A stretch of DNA of 16,844 bases from Gammaproteobacteria bacterium (lineage in GTDB: Bacteria > Pseudomonadota > Gammaproteobacteria > Xanthomonadales > Xanthomonadaceae), in the NCBI GenBank assembly GCA_012510865.1, contig JAAZHF010000223.1, positions 1-16,844 on the forward strand. The letters run 5' to 3'. The translations under genes and the position numbers were made by a program. The notes beneath the pieces are model-generated. The model was not told the DNA's origin and ran no database searches. It saw only the letters and a list, made by a program, of their open reading frames with translations. Of the stretch, positions 7,176 through 15,471 are shown in pieces. Numbering within the stretch: position 1 is the stretch's first letter; each line of letters starts with the position of its first letter.

Positions 7176-7775
7176 ATGACCAGCCCTGACCCACGCATCG
7201 ACGCCTACATCGCCCGCCAGGCCGACTTCGCCCGGCCGATCCTGGAGGAGCTGCGCCGCCGCGTGCATGCGGCCTGCCCGGAGGCGGTGGAGACCATCAA
7301 GTGGGGCGCGCCGGCGTTCACGTACAGGGACAAGCTGCTCGGCGTGATGGCCGGCTTCAAGCAGCACGCCGCCTTCAACCTCTGGCACGGCAAGCAGATC
7401 GTGGGCGAGGACGCCGCGGCCCGGGAGGGCATGGGCCAGTACGGGCGTATCACGGCCTTGAAGGATCTCCCCGCGAAGCGCGAGACCACCGCCCACGTGC
7501 GCGCCGCCATGGCGCTGATCGATGCCGGCACCACCGCGTCCACCGGCCGCACGCCCAAGCCGCCGCCGTCGCTGCCGGACGACCTGGCCGCCGCGATGCG
7601 CGGCAACAAGGCCGCGCGCGGCCACTGGGAGGCGTTCACCCCCGGCAAGCAGCGCGAGTACGCCGACTGGATCATCGGCGCCAAGGGCGCGGACACGCGC
7701 GCCCGCCGGGTGGCGCAGGCGGTGGAGTGGATCGCGGAGGGGAAGACGCGGAACTGGAAGTACGCGGGCTGTTGA
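7176..7775 (+). CDS. YdeI/OmpD-associated family protein (DUF1801 plus OmdA domains)
   Basis: GGAG at 7166-7169 supports the ATG at 7176. Of the 199 residues, the N-terminal half is DUF1801-like (AVETIKWGAPAFTYRDKLLGVMAGFKQHAAFNLWHG split across about 37-70). The C-terminal half has the OmdA/YdeI pattern (DDLAAAMRGNKAARGHWEAF near 134-153, YADWIIGAK near 161-169, and a closing AEGKTRNWKY). Members are soluble and poorly understood; the name comes from association with OmpD in Salmonella. This is the second DUF1801-containing gene in about 1.3 kb. It converges on jetD with only 12 bp between the two stop codons and no visible terminator. Confidence 0.88.
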   Translation: MTSPDPRIDAYIARQADFARPILEELRRRVHAACPEAVETIKWGAPAFTYRDKLLGVMAGFKQHAAFNLWHGKQIVGEDAAAREGMGQYGRITALKDLPAKRETTAHVRAAMALIDAGTTASTGRTPKPPPSLPDDLAAAMRGNKAARGHWEAFTPGKQREYADWIIGAKGADTRARRVAQAVEWIAEGKTRNWKYAGC

Positions 7776-7787
7776 GGGCAGGCCGGT

Positions 7788-9005
7788 TCAGTCCGCCCGC
7801 GCATCGCTGACCGCTGGCAGCACGATCTCCAGCCGCTCCTGCTCCAGCTGCACCGGCTGGCGTGCCAGCTCCTCGGCCACCTCGTCCCAGCCGGCGCGCC
7901 GGGCCCAGCGCTGCATGGCGGCCAGGGTGGAGGCGGTCGGCTGCCTGGGCGCGGGATCGTCGAGTGACTGCCGCAGCGTCGCCATCGACATCCGCCAGGG
8001 CTGCAGGGTGCGTCCGGCGTCGCGGGCGGCCTCGGCCAGCACGGCGGCGATGCGGAAGCCGCCTTCGTCGATGTCGCCCCAGTGATGCAGGGTCGTCGTG
8101 GCGGGCAGGCCGTCGACGATCCGCCGGTAGGCCCGGCGCCAGGCGGGCGAGGGCATGCCGCCGGTATAGAGCAGCAGGCCCTGGGCGGCCGTGGGGTGGC
8201 TGGCGGCGTCGTGGAAGCTGGCCAGGTTCTCGATCGTCAGCAGGTAGCCGGCGCCGGTCTCCAGCCGGTGCAGTGATTCCACGGGCAGGCCGAGATAGGG
8301 GCGCACCAGCGGCAGCACGGTGCCCCCCAGGTCCACGCGGCCGTCTCCGGCCAGCAGCAGCGGCTGCGGTTCGCGGCGCAGGCCCAGCGCCGACCAGACC
8401 TCTTCGCGCGCAAGCCCCGTGGCCGCGGACTCGCCGGTGACCAGCAGTTCCAGCCAGGGCGTGAGCCGTTCCAGGCGCTTGCTGTCGCCGAACAGGCGCA
8501 CGCTCTCGCGGCGCAGGAGGCGCTCGCCGCCAGGGGCGTCCTGCAGGGCGGCGACGGCGCGGGCGGCATCGGCCAGATCGGCGGCGGCCTCGGGGCCATG
8601 GCCGCGCTGCGTGCGGTCGCTGCGCCAGGCCTGCAGCACCGCGTCGAGGATCGGGAAGCGCGCCTGCCACGGCTGCAGCAGGGCGTCCGCGGCGGCGGCA
8701 CGGGCCTCCAGCAGCGGCACGCCCAGGTGCGCGGCGAGCCCGTCCAGGTCGGCCACGGTGATCCGCAACAGGCGTTCGCCGTCGCCGCGGTGCCGGTCGC
8801 GTTCGACGGTCACGGCACCGCTGCGCTCGGCCAGGGCGATCTGGGCGTGGAAGGTTTCGCGTTCGGCCAGCGTGGCCAGCGCCAGGTAATCCTTGGCGCT
8901 GGCGGCGGTGGTCATCGGCATCGAGGCCGCCGATGCATCGCCGCGCAGCCGCGCGCGCTCGCCCTTGCGCAGCAGCCGTTCCAGCGTGCCGCGCGCCGGG
9001 CTCAC
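7788..9005 (-). CDS. jetD: Wadjet nuclease subunit JetD (DUF3322/DUF2220, Toprim)
   Basis: The 405-residue protein starts with GTG at 9005, overlapping the jetC stop by 4 bp (GTGA). A longer open frame upstream to 9890 is only a shadow of jetC. The N-terminal region (about 1-190) matches the DUF3322 DNA-binding part. The C-terminal part (DUF2220) is a topoisomerase VI-like Toprim domain: TIENLASFH with Glu259, then HHWGDIDEGGF with Asp311 and Asp313 as metal ligands. The closing LEQERLEI is typical of the family. In studied Wadjet systems JetD is the nuclease that the JetABC motor activates to cut closed circular DNA such as plasmids. Both catalytic motifs are intact, so this copy looks functional. 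Confidence 0.92.
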   Translation of the reverse strand: MSPARGTLERLLRKGERARLRGDASAASMPMTTAASAKDYLALATLAERETFHAQIALAERSGAVTVERDRHRGDGERLLRITVADLDGLAAHLGVPLLEARAAAADALLQPWQARFPILDAVLQAWRSDRTQRGHGPEAAADLADAARAVAALQDAPGGERLLRRESVRLFGDSKRLERLTPWLELLVTGESAATGLAREEVWSALGLRREPQPLLLAGDGRVDLGGTVLPLVRPYLGLPVESLHRLETGAGYLLTIENLASFHDAASHPTAAQGLLLYTGGMPSPAWRRAYRRIVDGLPATTTLHHWGDIDEGGFRIAAVLAEAARDAGRTLQPWRMSMATLRQSLDDPAPRQPTASTLAAMQRWARRAGWDEVAEELARQPVQLEQERLEIVLPAVSDARAD

Positions 9006-12000
9006 GCCGGCGCCTGCTGCGCTTCGATCCGCGCCGTTTCCTCGGCCAGCAGCTCCGGATGCAGGTCGAACTGGTCGCCCAGCAGCAGTTCGCGCGCGGC
9101 CTCCTTCACCTCGATGCGTTCGGCCTGCAGCAGGTCCTCGTCGCGGAACAGTTCGATGTAGCTGTCGAGCACGCCGCTGAGCGTGCCCTGGGCGGTGTCG
9201 GGCGCGGCCAGCACCAGCTGCAGGCCAAGCGAGCGCAGGTAGTTGGTGGTCGCACGCGCGTTCTGGGCATCGATCTTGTCGCCGAATTCGTCGAGCAGGA
9301 TCAGGCCGAGGCCGCCGGGGCTGGCGTCGGACTTGCCATAGGCGGCGGCCAGCGCCGCGCCGGCGATGACGTACAGCGGCGCGCGGTGCTCGCCGCCGGA
9401 GCCCGAGCGCATGCGCTCGCTGAGGGTGCCGATGACGCGGTCGTCCTGGCGGATCTGCACGCCGAAGTGGAAGAAGCGGCGGTAGTCGTCCAGCGGCGAA
9501 TCGATCGCGCGCGCCGAGGCGCTTTCGTCCAGCAGTTCGCCGAAGGCGGCGGGCACCTCGCCGGCGCTGCCGAACAGGTTGTCCTCGCCGCCGAGGTCGG
9601 CCACGCGCTTGATGAAACCGTGCAGGTCGCGGTACTCGGGCACCACCTCGTAATGGAAGCGGTAGCGCTCGTTGTTGGAGAACGCGGGGCTGCTGCGCAG
9701 GGTGCGGTTGAGGGCGTCGATCTGCGACTTCAGGCGCACGAAGTTGTCGTGCAGGGTGTTGGCGACGTTGCTGCGGAAGGTCTCGACCGCGGTGTCGTAG
9801 GCCTGGCGGGCCTGGGCCTGGTAGTTCACCAGCTCGCTTTCGCGCAGGCGGAACAGCTCCTGCTGCAGGAACTCGCGCGCCTTGCGCCACTGGCCGGAAT
9901 CGAAGGGCAGTTCCACGCCGTGGTTGCCGGCGTAGTTCTGCAGCCCGCTCCAGGCCTCGGGCAGCAGCCGCTGCAGCTGCTCGGTGTTGTCGCGGGCGCG
10001 CTTGCCGCAGGCCGCGCCGCGCTCTTCCAGCGAGGGCAGCTTCTGGTCGAGCTCCTCGCGCTGGCGTTCGACCAGGTTGGCGTCGACGTCGGCGTCCTTG
10101 AACGCGTCCACCGCGTTGCGGGCGGCGTTGTCTGCCTGCGCCCGCAGGCCTTCGAGCAGGCGTTCCTTCTGCGCCAGGCCGCTGCGCGTGAGCGCCTCGG
10201 CGCTGATCAGGGCTTCGACGCGGGCCTCGCCTTCGTCCAGCGCGCGCTTCAGCGCCGCCACGCGCTCGCTCATGCGCAGCAGGTCGGGATCGAGCGCGGC
10301 CTCGCGGCTTTCCTGGCTGCTGCGGTAGCGGCCTTCGACCTGGCGATGCTCCAGCGCGCGGTCGTGCAGGGCCTGGGCGAGTTCGTCCGGATCGGCCAGC
10401 CGCGCCAGGCCGCGCGCGCAGGCTTCGGCGCGCTTGAGTTCGGGCTCGATGCCGCGCAGCGCGTCCTCGGCGGCCTGGACGTCCTCGCGCAGCGTCCGCG
10501 CGCGTTCGCGGCTGCTGGAGGCGCCGATCTTCAGGTCGACCGCCGCCGGCAGGCGCAGGCGTTCGATGCTGCCGCCGCGGGCCAGCAGGCCGTCGCGGGC
10601 CAGGCCCTGGCGGCTGCGCAGGAGTTCGGCCTCGGTGTCCACGCAGCGGAGTTCGCCGAGCTGGCGGCGCAGGAAGGCCAGGGCTTCTGCGCTGTCGCCT
10701 TCCAGCAGCGCGGCGACGCTGCCGGCCGCGGGCTCCGTGCCGCGCGCGGCGCGGGCGTGGCTGGACAGCGCCAGCTTGACGCCGTACACGGCGCGGCCGT
10801 CGCGCAGGGAGCGGTACAGCTTCGTTGCGCGCGCTTCGTCGGCCTCGGCGACCAGCAGGGCTTCGACGTTGCTGCGCAGGTAGGCCTCGATCGCCGGCTG
10901 CCAGGCGGGATCGGCCACGCGCACCAGGTCGCAGACCGGGCGGGCGGTGATGCCTTCGTCCTGCAGGTAGTTCATCAGCCGTACGGTGTCCGCGCCCAGT
11001 TCGGCCTGGCCGGCGCTCAAGCGCTTCAGGTTGTGGCGCGCGGCCTCCAGCCGGTCGCGCGCGGCGTCGCGGGCGGCGTGGCGCTCGCGCGCGTGGCCGT
11101 TGACCGCGGCGACCAGCGGCGCGGCCGCGGCCGCCGCGGCCTGCGCCTGGGCGTGCAGCTGTTCGGGCGACCAGGGCAGGGCGGCGTCGCCTTCCAGCGC
11201 GGCCAGCGCGTCGTACAGCGGCGTCCAGGCGGCCTGCGCACGGGCCAGCACGGTGCCGTCGACGGTGGGCAGGCCAAGTCGCTCGACCGCGGCCAGCTGC
11301 TCGCGCACGGCCACGATGTCGCGCAGCAGGCCGTCGCGCAGCTGCAGCAGCCGGTCGCGATCGCGGCTGGCCAGTTCGTCCAGCTGCGCCTGGCCGCCGT
11401 AGCCCTGGCTGCCCTGCAGCAGCGCCTGCGCCCGGCCGTGCTCGTCGCGCAGGCTTTCACGCTGCACGCGTGCGTCGGCCAGCGTGCGCTGCGTGGCCGC
11501 CAGAGCGGCGGTGGCTTCGTCGAAATCCTCCTGCGCCTGTTCGACCTGCTCGCCCAGCAGGTCGCGCTCGTACTCGGCGGCCAGCGCGCGATAGGAGGCC
11601 GCGCGCACCGCCTGGGCGGCGATGCGGCCGTACTGCACATCGACCTTCGCCGCTGATTCGATGCGGTGCTGGAGCTGCTCGATGCGCTCCTTGATCTGCC
11701 GGAAGCTGTCGAGCAGGGCGCGGAAGCGGGCGACGTCGGTCGGCCGGTCCTCGGCCACCAGCGTGCGCACGAACAGGTCGACGTCCTCGACCCGCTGCAG
11801 GTTCAGCGCGTTCTGGAAGGCCTTGCGGAAGGCGTGGAAGTCGGGATGCGCGCCCGGCGCGGCGCGCAGGCGGGTCAGCAGGTCCTTGACGAAGCGCTCG
11901 CCGCTGGCGTGGAACTCGGGGCTGGTGCCGGCCTCGCGGCAGCGGCGGCCGGCGAGCTCGCGGAAGCGGCTCCATTCCAGCGGCAGCTCCTTTCCGTTGA

Positions 12001-12430
12001 TCCGCTCGACGTGGTCCTCGAGCTCCAGTGCCACGCCCGGCAGCAGGTACAGGCCGTGCTGGCGGTGGTCGGGCTCGTCGACCGACGCGCCCAGCGCGAT
12101 GCCCGCGGTCAGCGGCAGGCCGCTGTCCTGGTCGCGGAACACCAGGCTGATGTAGGTGGTGGCGGTGCGGCGCTTGCGGCCGTCGTCGCCGCTGCGGTAC
12201 ACGCCCAGGCAGTAGTCGCGGATGCTGCGCGCGCGGGCCTTGCCGCCGGCCTGGGCGTTGAAGTGGATGTAGCGGCGGTCGCCGCCGAGCAGCACGATCT
12301 GCAGCGCGTCGAGGAGCGCGCTCTTGCCGGCGCCGTTGGGGGCGATGATCGCGCTGGTGCGGTCGAACTGCAGGGTCTGCGCCTCGAACAGGAAGAACTG
12401 CAGCAGGTGCATCCGTTCAAGCTGCTGCAT
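9002..12430 (-). CDS. jetC: Wadjet SMC/MukB-like ATPase JetC
   Basis: The 1142-residue protein has an SMC layout: an N-terminal ATPase half with Walker A APNGAGKS at residues 30-37, a long central coiled coil (about 230-900) broken by a hinge-like region, and a C-terminal half with signature motif SGSGGEH at 1009-1015 and Walker B LGLILLDEFGD at 1041-1051 (Asp1047, Glu1048). This is the COG4913 type of SMC protein. Known of the family: a JetABC motor dimer of dimers extrudes DNA loops and detects small circular molecules. The ATG at 12430 overlaps the end of jetB by 14 bp; an in-frame ATG at 12412 is an alternative. All ATPase motifs are intact. Confidence 0.95.
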   Translation of the reverse strand: MQQLERMHLLQFFLFEAQTLQFDRTSAIIAPNGAGKSALLDALQIVLLGGDRRYIHFNAQAGGKARARSIRDYCLGVYRSGDDGRKRRTATTYISLVFRDQDSGLPLTAGIALGASVDEPDHRQHGLYLLPGVALELEDHVERINGKELPLEWSRFRELAGRRCREAGTSPEFHASGERFVKDLLTRLRAAPGAHPDFHAFRKAFQNALNLQRVEDVDLFVRTLVAEDRPTDVARFRALLDSFRQIKERIEQLQHRIESAAKVDVQYGRIAAQAVRAASYRALAAEYERDLLGEQVEQAQEDFDEATAALAATQRTLADARVQRESLRDEHGRAQALLQGSQGYGGQAQLDELASRDRDRLLQLRDGLLRDIVAVREQLAAVERLGLPTVDGTVLARAQAAWTPLYDALAALEGDAALPWSPEQLHAQAQAAAAAAAPLVAAVNGHARERHAARDAARDRLEAARHNLKRLSAGQAELGADTVRLMNYLQDEGITARPVCDLVRVADPAWQPAIEAYLRSNVEALLVAEADEARATKLYRSLRDGRAVYGVKLALSSHARAARGTEPAAGSVAALLEGDSAEALAFLRRQLGELRCVDTEAELLRSRQGLARDGLLARGGSIERLRLPAAVDLKIGASSSRERARTLREDVQAAEDALRGIEPELKRAEACARGLARLADPDELAQALHDRALEHRQVEGRYRSSQESREAALDPDLLRMSERVAALKRALDEGEARVEALISAEALTRSGLAQKERLLEGLRAQADNAARNAVDAFKDADVDANLVERQREELDQKLPSLEERGAACGKRARDNTEQLQRLLPEAWSGLQNYAGNHGVELPFDSGQWRKAREFLQQELFRLRESELVNYQAQARQAYDTAVETFRSNVANTLHDNFVRLKSQIDALNRTLRSSPAFSNNERYRFHYEVVPEYRDLHGFIKRVADLGGEDNLFGSAGEVPAAFGELLDESASARAIDSPLDDYRRFFHFGVQIRQDDRVIGTLSERMRSGSGGEHRAPLYVIAGAALAAAYGKSDASPGGLGLILLDEFGDKIDAQNARATTNYLRSLGLQLVLAAPDTAQGTLSGVLDSYIELFRDEDLLQAERIEVKEAARELLLGDQFDLHPELLAEETARIEAQQAPA

Positions 12431-13061
12431 CGTCGTCCTCCGCGGCCAGGCCGGCGTCGTCGTCGTGGTCGTTGTCGTCGTCGAGGGTGTGCTGGGCCAG
12501 GCGCTGCAGCCACTGCTCGCCGACGATGTCGACGATGGCCGGGCGCACCAGCAGGTGGAAGGGCTGCAGTGCGTCGGGCTCGCCCTCGACCAGGCGGCAG
12601 ACGCCCCAGCGCTTGAGCGTCGCGGCCAGCCCGCGCAGGGTGCCGATCTCCGGCATCGGCCGGTCGGTGAGCGCCGGGTAGGCCTCCTGCAGGTCGGGCA
12701 GTTCCACCACCACCTCGCCGTGCTCCTCGATGCGGCCCTGGCGCATGGCCTCGTCGTAGCGCTGGCGCAGGACCAGCAGCAGCAGGGTCTCGTCCAGGCG
12801 CACCGGCGTGCCTTCGCCGTGGCGGGGCAGGGCGACGATGTAGCGGTGGTTGCCGTTGCGCTCCAGGCGGATGCCCAGCGGCGCCAGCGCCGCGGCGAAG
12901 TCGTCGAGGAATTCCTCCACCAGGTGGTAGGCCACGCGCGTGCGCTGGTCGGCGGCGTAGAGCACCTGCTCGGTCACCAGGCGGTAGGCGGCGCGCTCGA
13001 AGTCCTGCTCGGTGTAGGTGCCGTTGGTGAGTTGGCTCAGCGTGTTCCAGCTGCGTTTCAT
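12417..13061 (-). CDS. jetB: Wadjet MukE-like subunit JetB (DUF4194)
   Basis: The 214-residue protein has two predicted winged-helix blocks (about 15-80 and 85-185), as in MukE-like DUF4194 kleisin partners: YRLVTEQVLYAADQ near 26-39, RYIVALP near 73-79, LLLLVLRQRYDEAM near 93-106 and IGTLRGLAATLKRWG near 139-153. Its ATG overlaps the jetA stop by 4 bp, and its end overlaps jetC by 14 bp, so translation is coupled in the operon. JetB bridges the JetA kleisin and the SMC heads. The last ~20 residues form an acidic Asp-rich tail (LDDDNDHDDD at 193-202, then EDDD), encoded by a GTC/GTCGTCGTC-like repeat on the + strand. This tail is likely disordered and variable. Confidence 0.9.
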   Translation of the reverse strand: MKRSWNTLSQLTNGTYTEQDFERAAYRLVTEQVLYAADQRTRVAYHLVEEFLDDFAAALAPLGIRLERNGNHRYIVALPRHGEGTPVRLDETLLLLVLRQRYDEAMRQGRIEEHGEVVVELPDLQEAYPALTDRPMPEIGTLRGLAATLKRWGVCRLVEGEPDALQPFHLLVRPAIVDIVGEQWLQRLAQHTLDDDNDHDDDAGLAAEDDDAAA

Positions 13062-14506
13062 GCGGCGGTCCGTGGCGGTGGCGCGAGGCGGTGGAGGACG
13101 AAGCGCGGCGCGCGCAGGTAGCCGTTGTCGCCGGGCTCACCGGCGTCGAGCAGCTCGACGCGGACGCCCTGCAGCAGGCGGCCGAGCGGATCGTCGCGGC
13201 GCAGACCGCCGATGCGCCGGCTGCGCTGGGCGAGCGTCAGCAGGGTCTGGTAGGCGCGCAGGTCCTGGATCGAGGCGATGCCGAGCTGCGACGACTCCAC
13301 GCTGCCGGTGGCCGGCAGATGGCGGCCGACGTAGCGCGCCATGTCCTCGGCGGTGACCAGGCGCGCGCGCTTCATCCGCCGCAGCAAAGCCAGGCGCGCC
13401 AGCTGTTCGGGCGTGGGCCGCTGCACGCTGTTGGCGCTGCGCGGGATCGGCCGCGGCCTGCGGCGGGGCGGGCGCAGCTGGTGTTCGTCCATCAGCGCCC
13501 CCGGCGCCACCGGCATGCGCAGCGCATCGTCCGGCGCCCGCAGCGCGCCGCGGCAGGCGCGGCGCAGCAGGGCGTCGAGCCGGTCCGGCGCGCGCAGGCG
13601 GTAGTCGAGGAAGGCCAGCGCGCGGCGGTTGGCCTGGCGCATGTCCTCGTCCAGGCGGGCGAGGTATTCGTCGATGCGGTCCAGCTCCTGCAGCCGGCGC
13701 ACGCCGCGCTGCAGCCGCGCCTCGGCGCGCTGTGCGTCGCCGTCGGCGAAGTGTTCGCCGTACCAGGCCAGCAGCCGGCCGCGCAGGGGTCCGGTCTCCA
13801 GCTGCCGCGCCATCGCCAGGATCGCGCTGCGCCGCGCCAGGGGATGGTCGGCCTTGTGCAGGTCGGCGTAGTCGCCGATGAAGAAGCGGCCGACGTAGCG
13901 TTCGAACCACTGCCGGGCGAACTGGGCGGTGGTCTCGGAGCGGCTGAGTTCGGGCATCAGGTCGCGCACCTGCAGGCTCATCGAGGCCAGCGAAGCCAGC
14001 AGCCGGCGCGCCTGGTCGGCGGCCTCGTCCAGCGTGTCGCCGCCGGCGCGGCCTTCGAGCACCTGCTGCAACTGCAGCTCGATCGAGCGGATCCGCGCCG
14101 AGACGAAGGTCGGGCCGCGCTCGGTGAATTCGAGCAGCAGCGACAGCAGCTGCGAGACCGCGGGCGTCATCGAGGCCATCTCGCGCGCGCCGAGCTTCTC
14201 CTGCCGCAGCCAGCCGGCCTGGCGGAAGCGCTCGTAGATCGTGTTGGCGCGGATGGTCAGCGGCGTGTCCGGGGCCTGGCCGTCCTCGTCCTCCCACGGG
14301 TCGTCGCCAAGCAGGTAGCGCTCGATCGCCGAGGTGATCTCGCGGCGGGGATAGCCGTGGCTGGGCGGCGGCGGCGCGTCGGGGCCGAAGAATTCGTCGA
14401 ACAGGCGGCACAGCAGCAGCCAGTAGTGCTCGCGGTTGGCCGAGGCCAGCGGGCCGAACAGGCCCGGGGGCACCACCGAGAACAGGGCGGGCGGCGATGT
14501 GGTCAA
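13058..14506 (-). CDS. jetA: Wadjet kleisin-like subunit JetA (DUF3375)
   Basis: This is the first gene of the jetABCD operon and encodes the MukF-like kleisin. The protein reads LFSVVPPGLFGPLASANREHYW near its N-terminus (a conserved start of the family), then helical segments, then ESSQLGIASIQDLRAYQTLL and RRDDPLGRLLQGVRVELLD near the C-terminus. The TTG at 14506 is preferred: GGGGA lies 6 bp upstream and the family homology begins right after it, giving 482 residues. An ATG at 14548 would add 14 residues but has no clear ribosome site. An ATG at 14641 would overlap the antitoxin gene. The stop overlaps the jetB start by 4 bp. Only 97 bp separate it from the antitoxin gene upstream. Confidence 0.88.
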   Translation of the reverse strand: MTTSPPALFSVVPPGLFGPLASANREHYWLLLCRLFDEFFGPDAPPPPSHGYPRREITSAIERYLLGDDPWEDEDGQAPDTPLTIRANTIYERFRQAGWLRQEKLGAREMASMTPAVSQLLSLLLEFTERGPTFVSARIRSIELQLQQVLEGRAGGDTLDEAADQARRLLASLASMSLQVRDLMPELSRSETTAQFARQWFERYVGRFFIGDYADLHKADHPLARRSAILAMARQLETGPLRGRLLAWYGEHFADGDAQRAEARLQRGVRRLQELDRIDEYLARLDEDMRQANRRALAFLDYRLRAPDRLDALLRRACRGALRAPDDALRMPVAPGALMDEHQLRPPRRRPRPIPRSANSVQRPTPEQLARLALLRRMKRARLVTAEDMARYVGRHLPATGSVESSQLGIASIQDLRAYQTLLTLAQRSRRIGGLRRDDPLGRLLQGVRVELLDAGEPGDNGYLRAPRFVLHRLAPPPRTAA

Positions 14507-14512
14507 ACGGAT

Positions 14513-14517
14513 TCCCC
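14513..14517 (-). promoter_or_regulatory. Ribosome binding site that favours the jetA TTG start
   Basis: On the minus strand GGGGA lies six bases before TTG 14506. The upstream ATG at 14548 lacks a comparable purine run, so this site decides between the two starts. Confidence 0.45.
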
Positions 14518-14603
14518 GGCCGGGCGGGTGTGCCCGGGGTAGCAACATGGTCCGGCAAGTATCGCCGCGGGCGTCGCGGCAGGCGAGACGTTCCCTTTCT
14601 GGA

Positions 14604-14894
14604 TCAGGGAGCGACGAGATCGACCTTGACCCGGTAGCCAAGGGCGGTCGCGGCTCGCGTCATGGTTTCGAGCTTGAGGCCCGTATCCGACGCATCGAGC
14701 ATGCGGTCGACGACGGTCCGGCTGGTCTTCATGCGCTTGGCCAGGGTGCTCTTGTTCATGCCGGAAGAATGCATTGCCTGTTCGATCTGCCAGGCGATCA
14801 CACGTTTGACGGCGATGGTCGTGGCCTCGTCCAGTTCGCCCTGCTCGGCAAGGTAAGCGTCGAAGTGGCTTCCAATGTGGATGTTCCCGCTCAT
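14604..14894 (-). CDS. higA: XRE-family antitoxin (HigA-like)
   Basis: The 96-residue protein carries a helix-turn-helix near residues 46-70 (MNKSTLAKRMKTSRTVVDRML), followed by LKLETMTRAATALGYRV near 73-89, the usual pattern of XRE antitoxins. An N-terminal acidic helix (FDAYLAEQGELDEATT near 11-26) may contact the toxin. The ATG overlaps the toxin stop by 4 bp (ATGA), and the toxin-first order is typical of higBA. Such antitoxins neutralise the toxin and repress their own promoter. It is 97 bp upstream of jetA on the same strand. The symbol is by family resemblance. Confidence 0.85.
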   Translation of the reverse strand: MSGNIHIGSHFDAYLAEQGELDEATTIAVKRVIAWQIEQAMHSSGMNKSTLAKRMKTSRTVVDRMLDASDTGLKLETMTRAATALGYRVKVDLVAP

Positions 14895-15259
14895 TTGTGC
14901 GCCTCTTTCATTCGGTGCAAGGCCAGCTCGATATCAGTTCGAGGCGTCGCCTGAGTCTTCTTCACGAAGCCGTGGAGCAGCACCATCCTGGTGTCGACGA
15001 TCGTGAAGAGCACGCGGGCGATGCCTTTCGGAATCCTGCTGCGTATCTCCCACAGTCCGGGCGTCATCTTGCGGACAACCGGCATTCCGATCGGCCAGCC
15101 GAGCTGGACTGTCTTGATGTCCGCGCCAATCGCTTTTCTGGCTCCGGGAGAGAGCTCTTCAATGAGCCAGCTTCGGACGGGCTCCTTACCTGCGGCATTG
15201 CGATAGAAGTGAACGGACAGGGCGGACGGCATGAAGTGTACCGAAATAGGTTCGTTCAT
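14891..15259 (-). CDS. higB: RelE/HigB-type toxin (phage Gp49-like)
   Basis: The protein (122 residues from ATG 15259, 113 from ATG 15232) has the Gp49/HigB pattern: SVHFYRNAAGKEPVRSWL near residues 15-32, GLWEIRSRIPKGIARVLF near 68-85, and VLLHGFVKKTQATP near 92-105 before a closing helix. Homologues are mRNA interferases that cut at the ribosome; the basic residues after GLWEIR and the KK pair fit that role. Neither start has a clear ribosome site, so the start is uncertain. The N-terminal SVHF is repeated 9 residues later, where the two possible starts diverge. The gene overlaps its antitoxin by 4 bp and is divergent from lexA, with 212 bp between them. Confidence 0.85.
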   Translation of the reverse strand: MNEPISVHFMPSALSVHFYRNAAGKEPVRSWLIEELSPGARKAIGADIKTVQLGWPIGMPVVRKMTPGLWEIRSRIPKGIARVLFTIVDTRMVLLHGFVKKTQATPRTDIELALHRMKEAHK

Positions 15260-15435
15260 CCAACGGATGGCGCGCGCCCGGAAGCAGGCAGGGAGGACTG
15301 AATGCGATCGTCCTGATGCGGGGTGCCAGGATGAAGAGGGGGAGGCCGCCTTCTGTTGTCAGTCCAACTCTTTGATCTGAAACCCCTCTCACTCCCTGAG
15401 ATGGCTGGGCGCTGGAATCCATCCGACCGCCGGGC

Positions 15436-15464
15436 TTGCCCTTTCCCGGCACGGTAAATAGATT
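15436..15464 (+). promoter_or_regulatory. Candidate lexA promoter
   Basis: TTGCCC at 15436-15441 and TAGATT at 15459-15464 are separated by 17 bp, each matching consensus at four of six positions. Initiation about seven bases after the -10 would fall at about 15471, at the lexA start codon itself (15472). The -10 sits inside the palindromic operator. Confidence 0.4.
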
Positions 15465-15470
15465 TTTACC
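15453..15470. promoter_or_regulatory. 18-bp palindrome, probable LexA operator
   Basis: GGTAAA and TTTACC form perfect 6-bp arms with a 6-bp spacer (TAGATT). It ends one base before the lexA ATG and covers the candidate -10. Autoregulation by LexA is the rule in SOS systems, and the size fits a LexA dimer site. It differs from the E. coli (CTGT-N8-ACAG) box. Confidence 0.6.
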
Positions 15471-15471
15471 C

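Noticed and set aside
7776..7787. Bidirectional terminator between the convergent genes
   Set aside because: The 12-bp gap holds no stem-loop or T-run.
9006..9890. Upstream extension of the jetD frame to 700 residues
   Set aside because: The extra 295 residues are Arg/Pro/Ala-rich and overlap jetC in another frame. JetD homology begins near the GTG at 9005.
8933..11656. Long + strand open frame of 907 codons
   Set aside because: It lies antisense to jetC, has low-complexity Ala/Gln/Val/Leu-rich translation and no domain; it results from high GC in the jetC codons.
13091..14542. Plus-strand open frame of 483 codons
   Set aside because: It is antisense to jetA with a compositionally biased translation and no recognisable domain.
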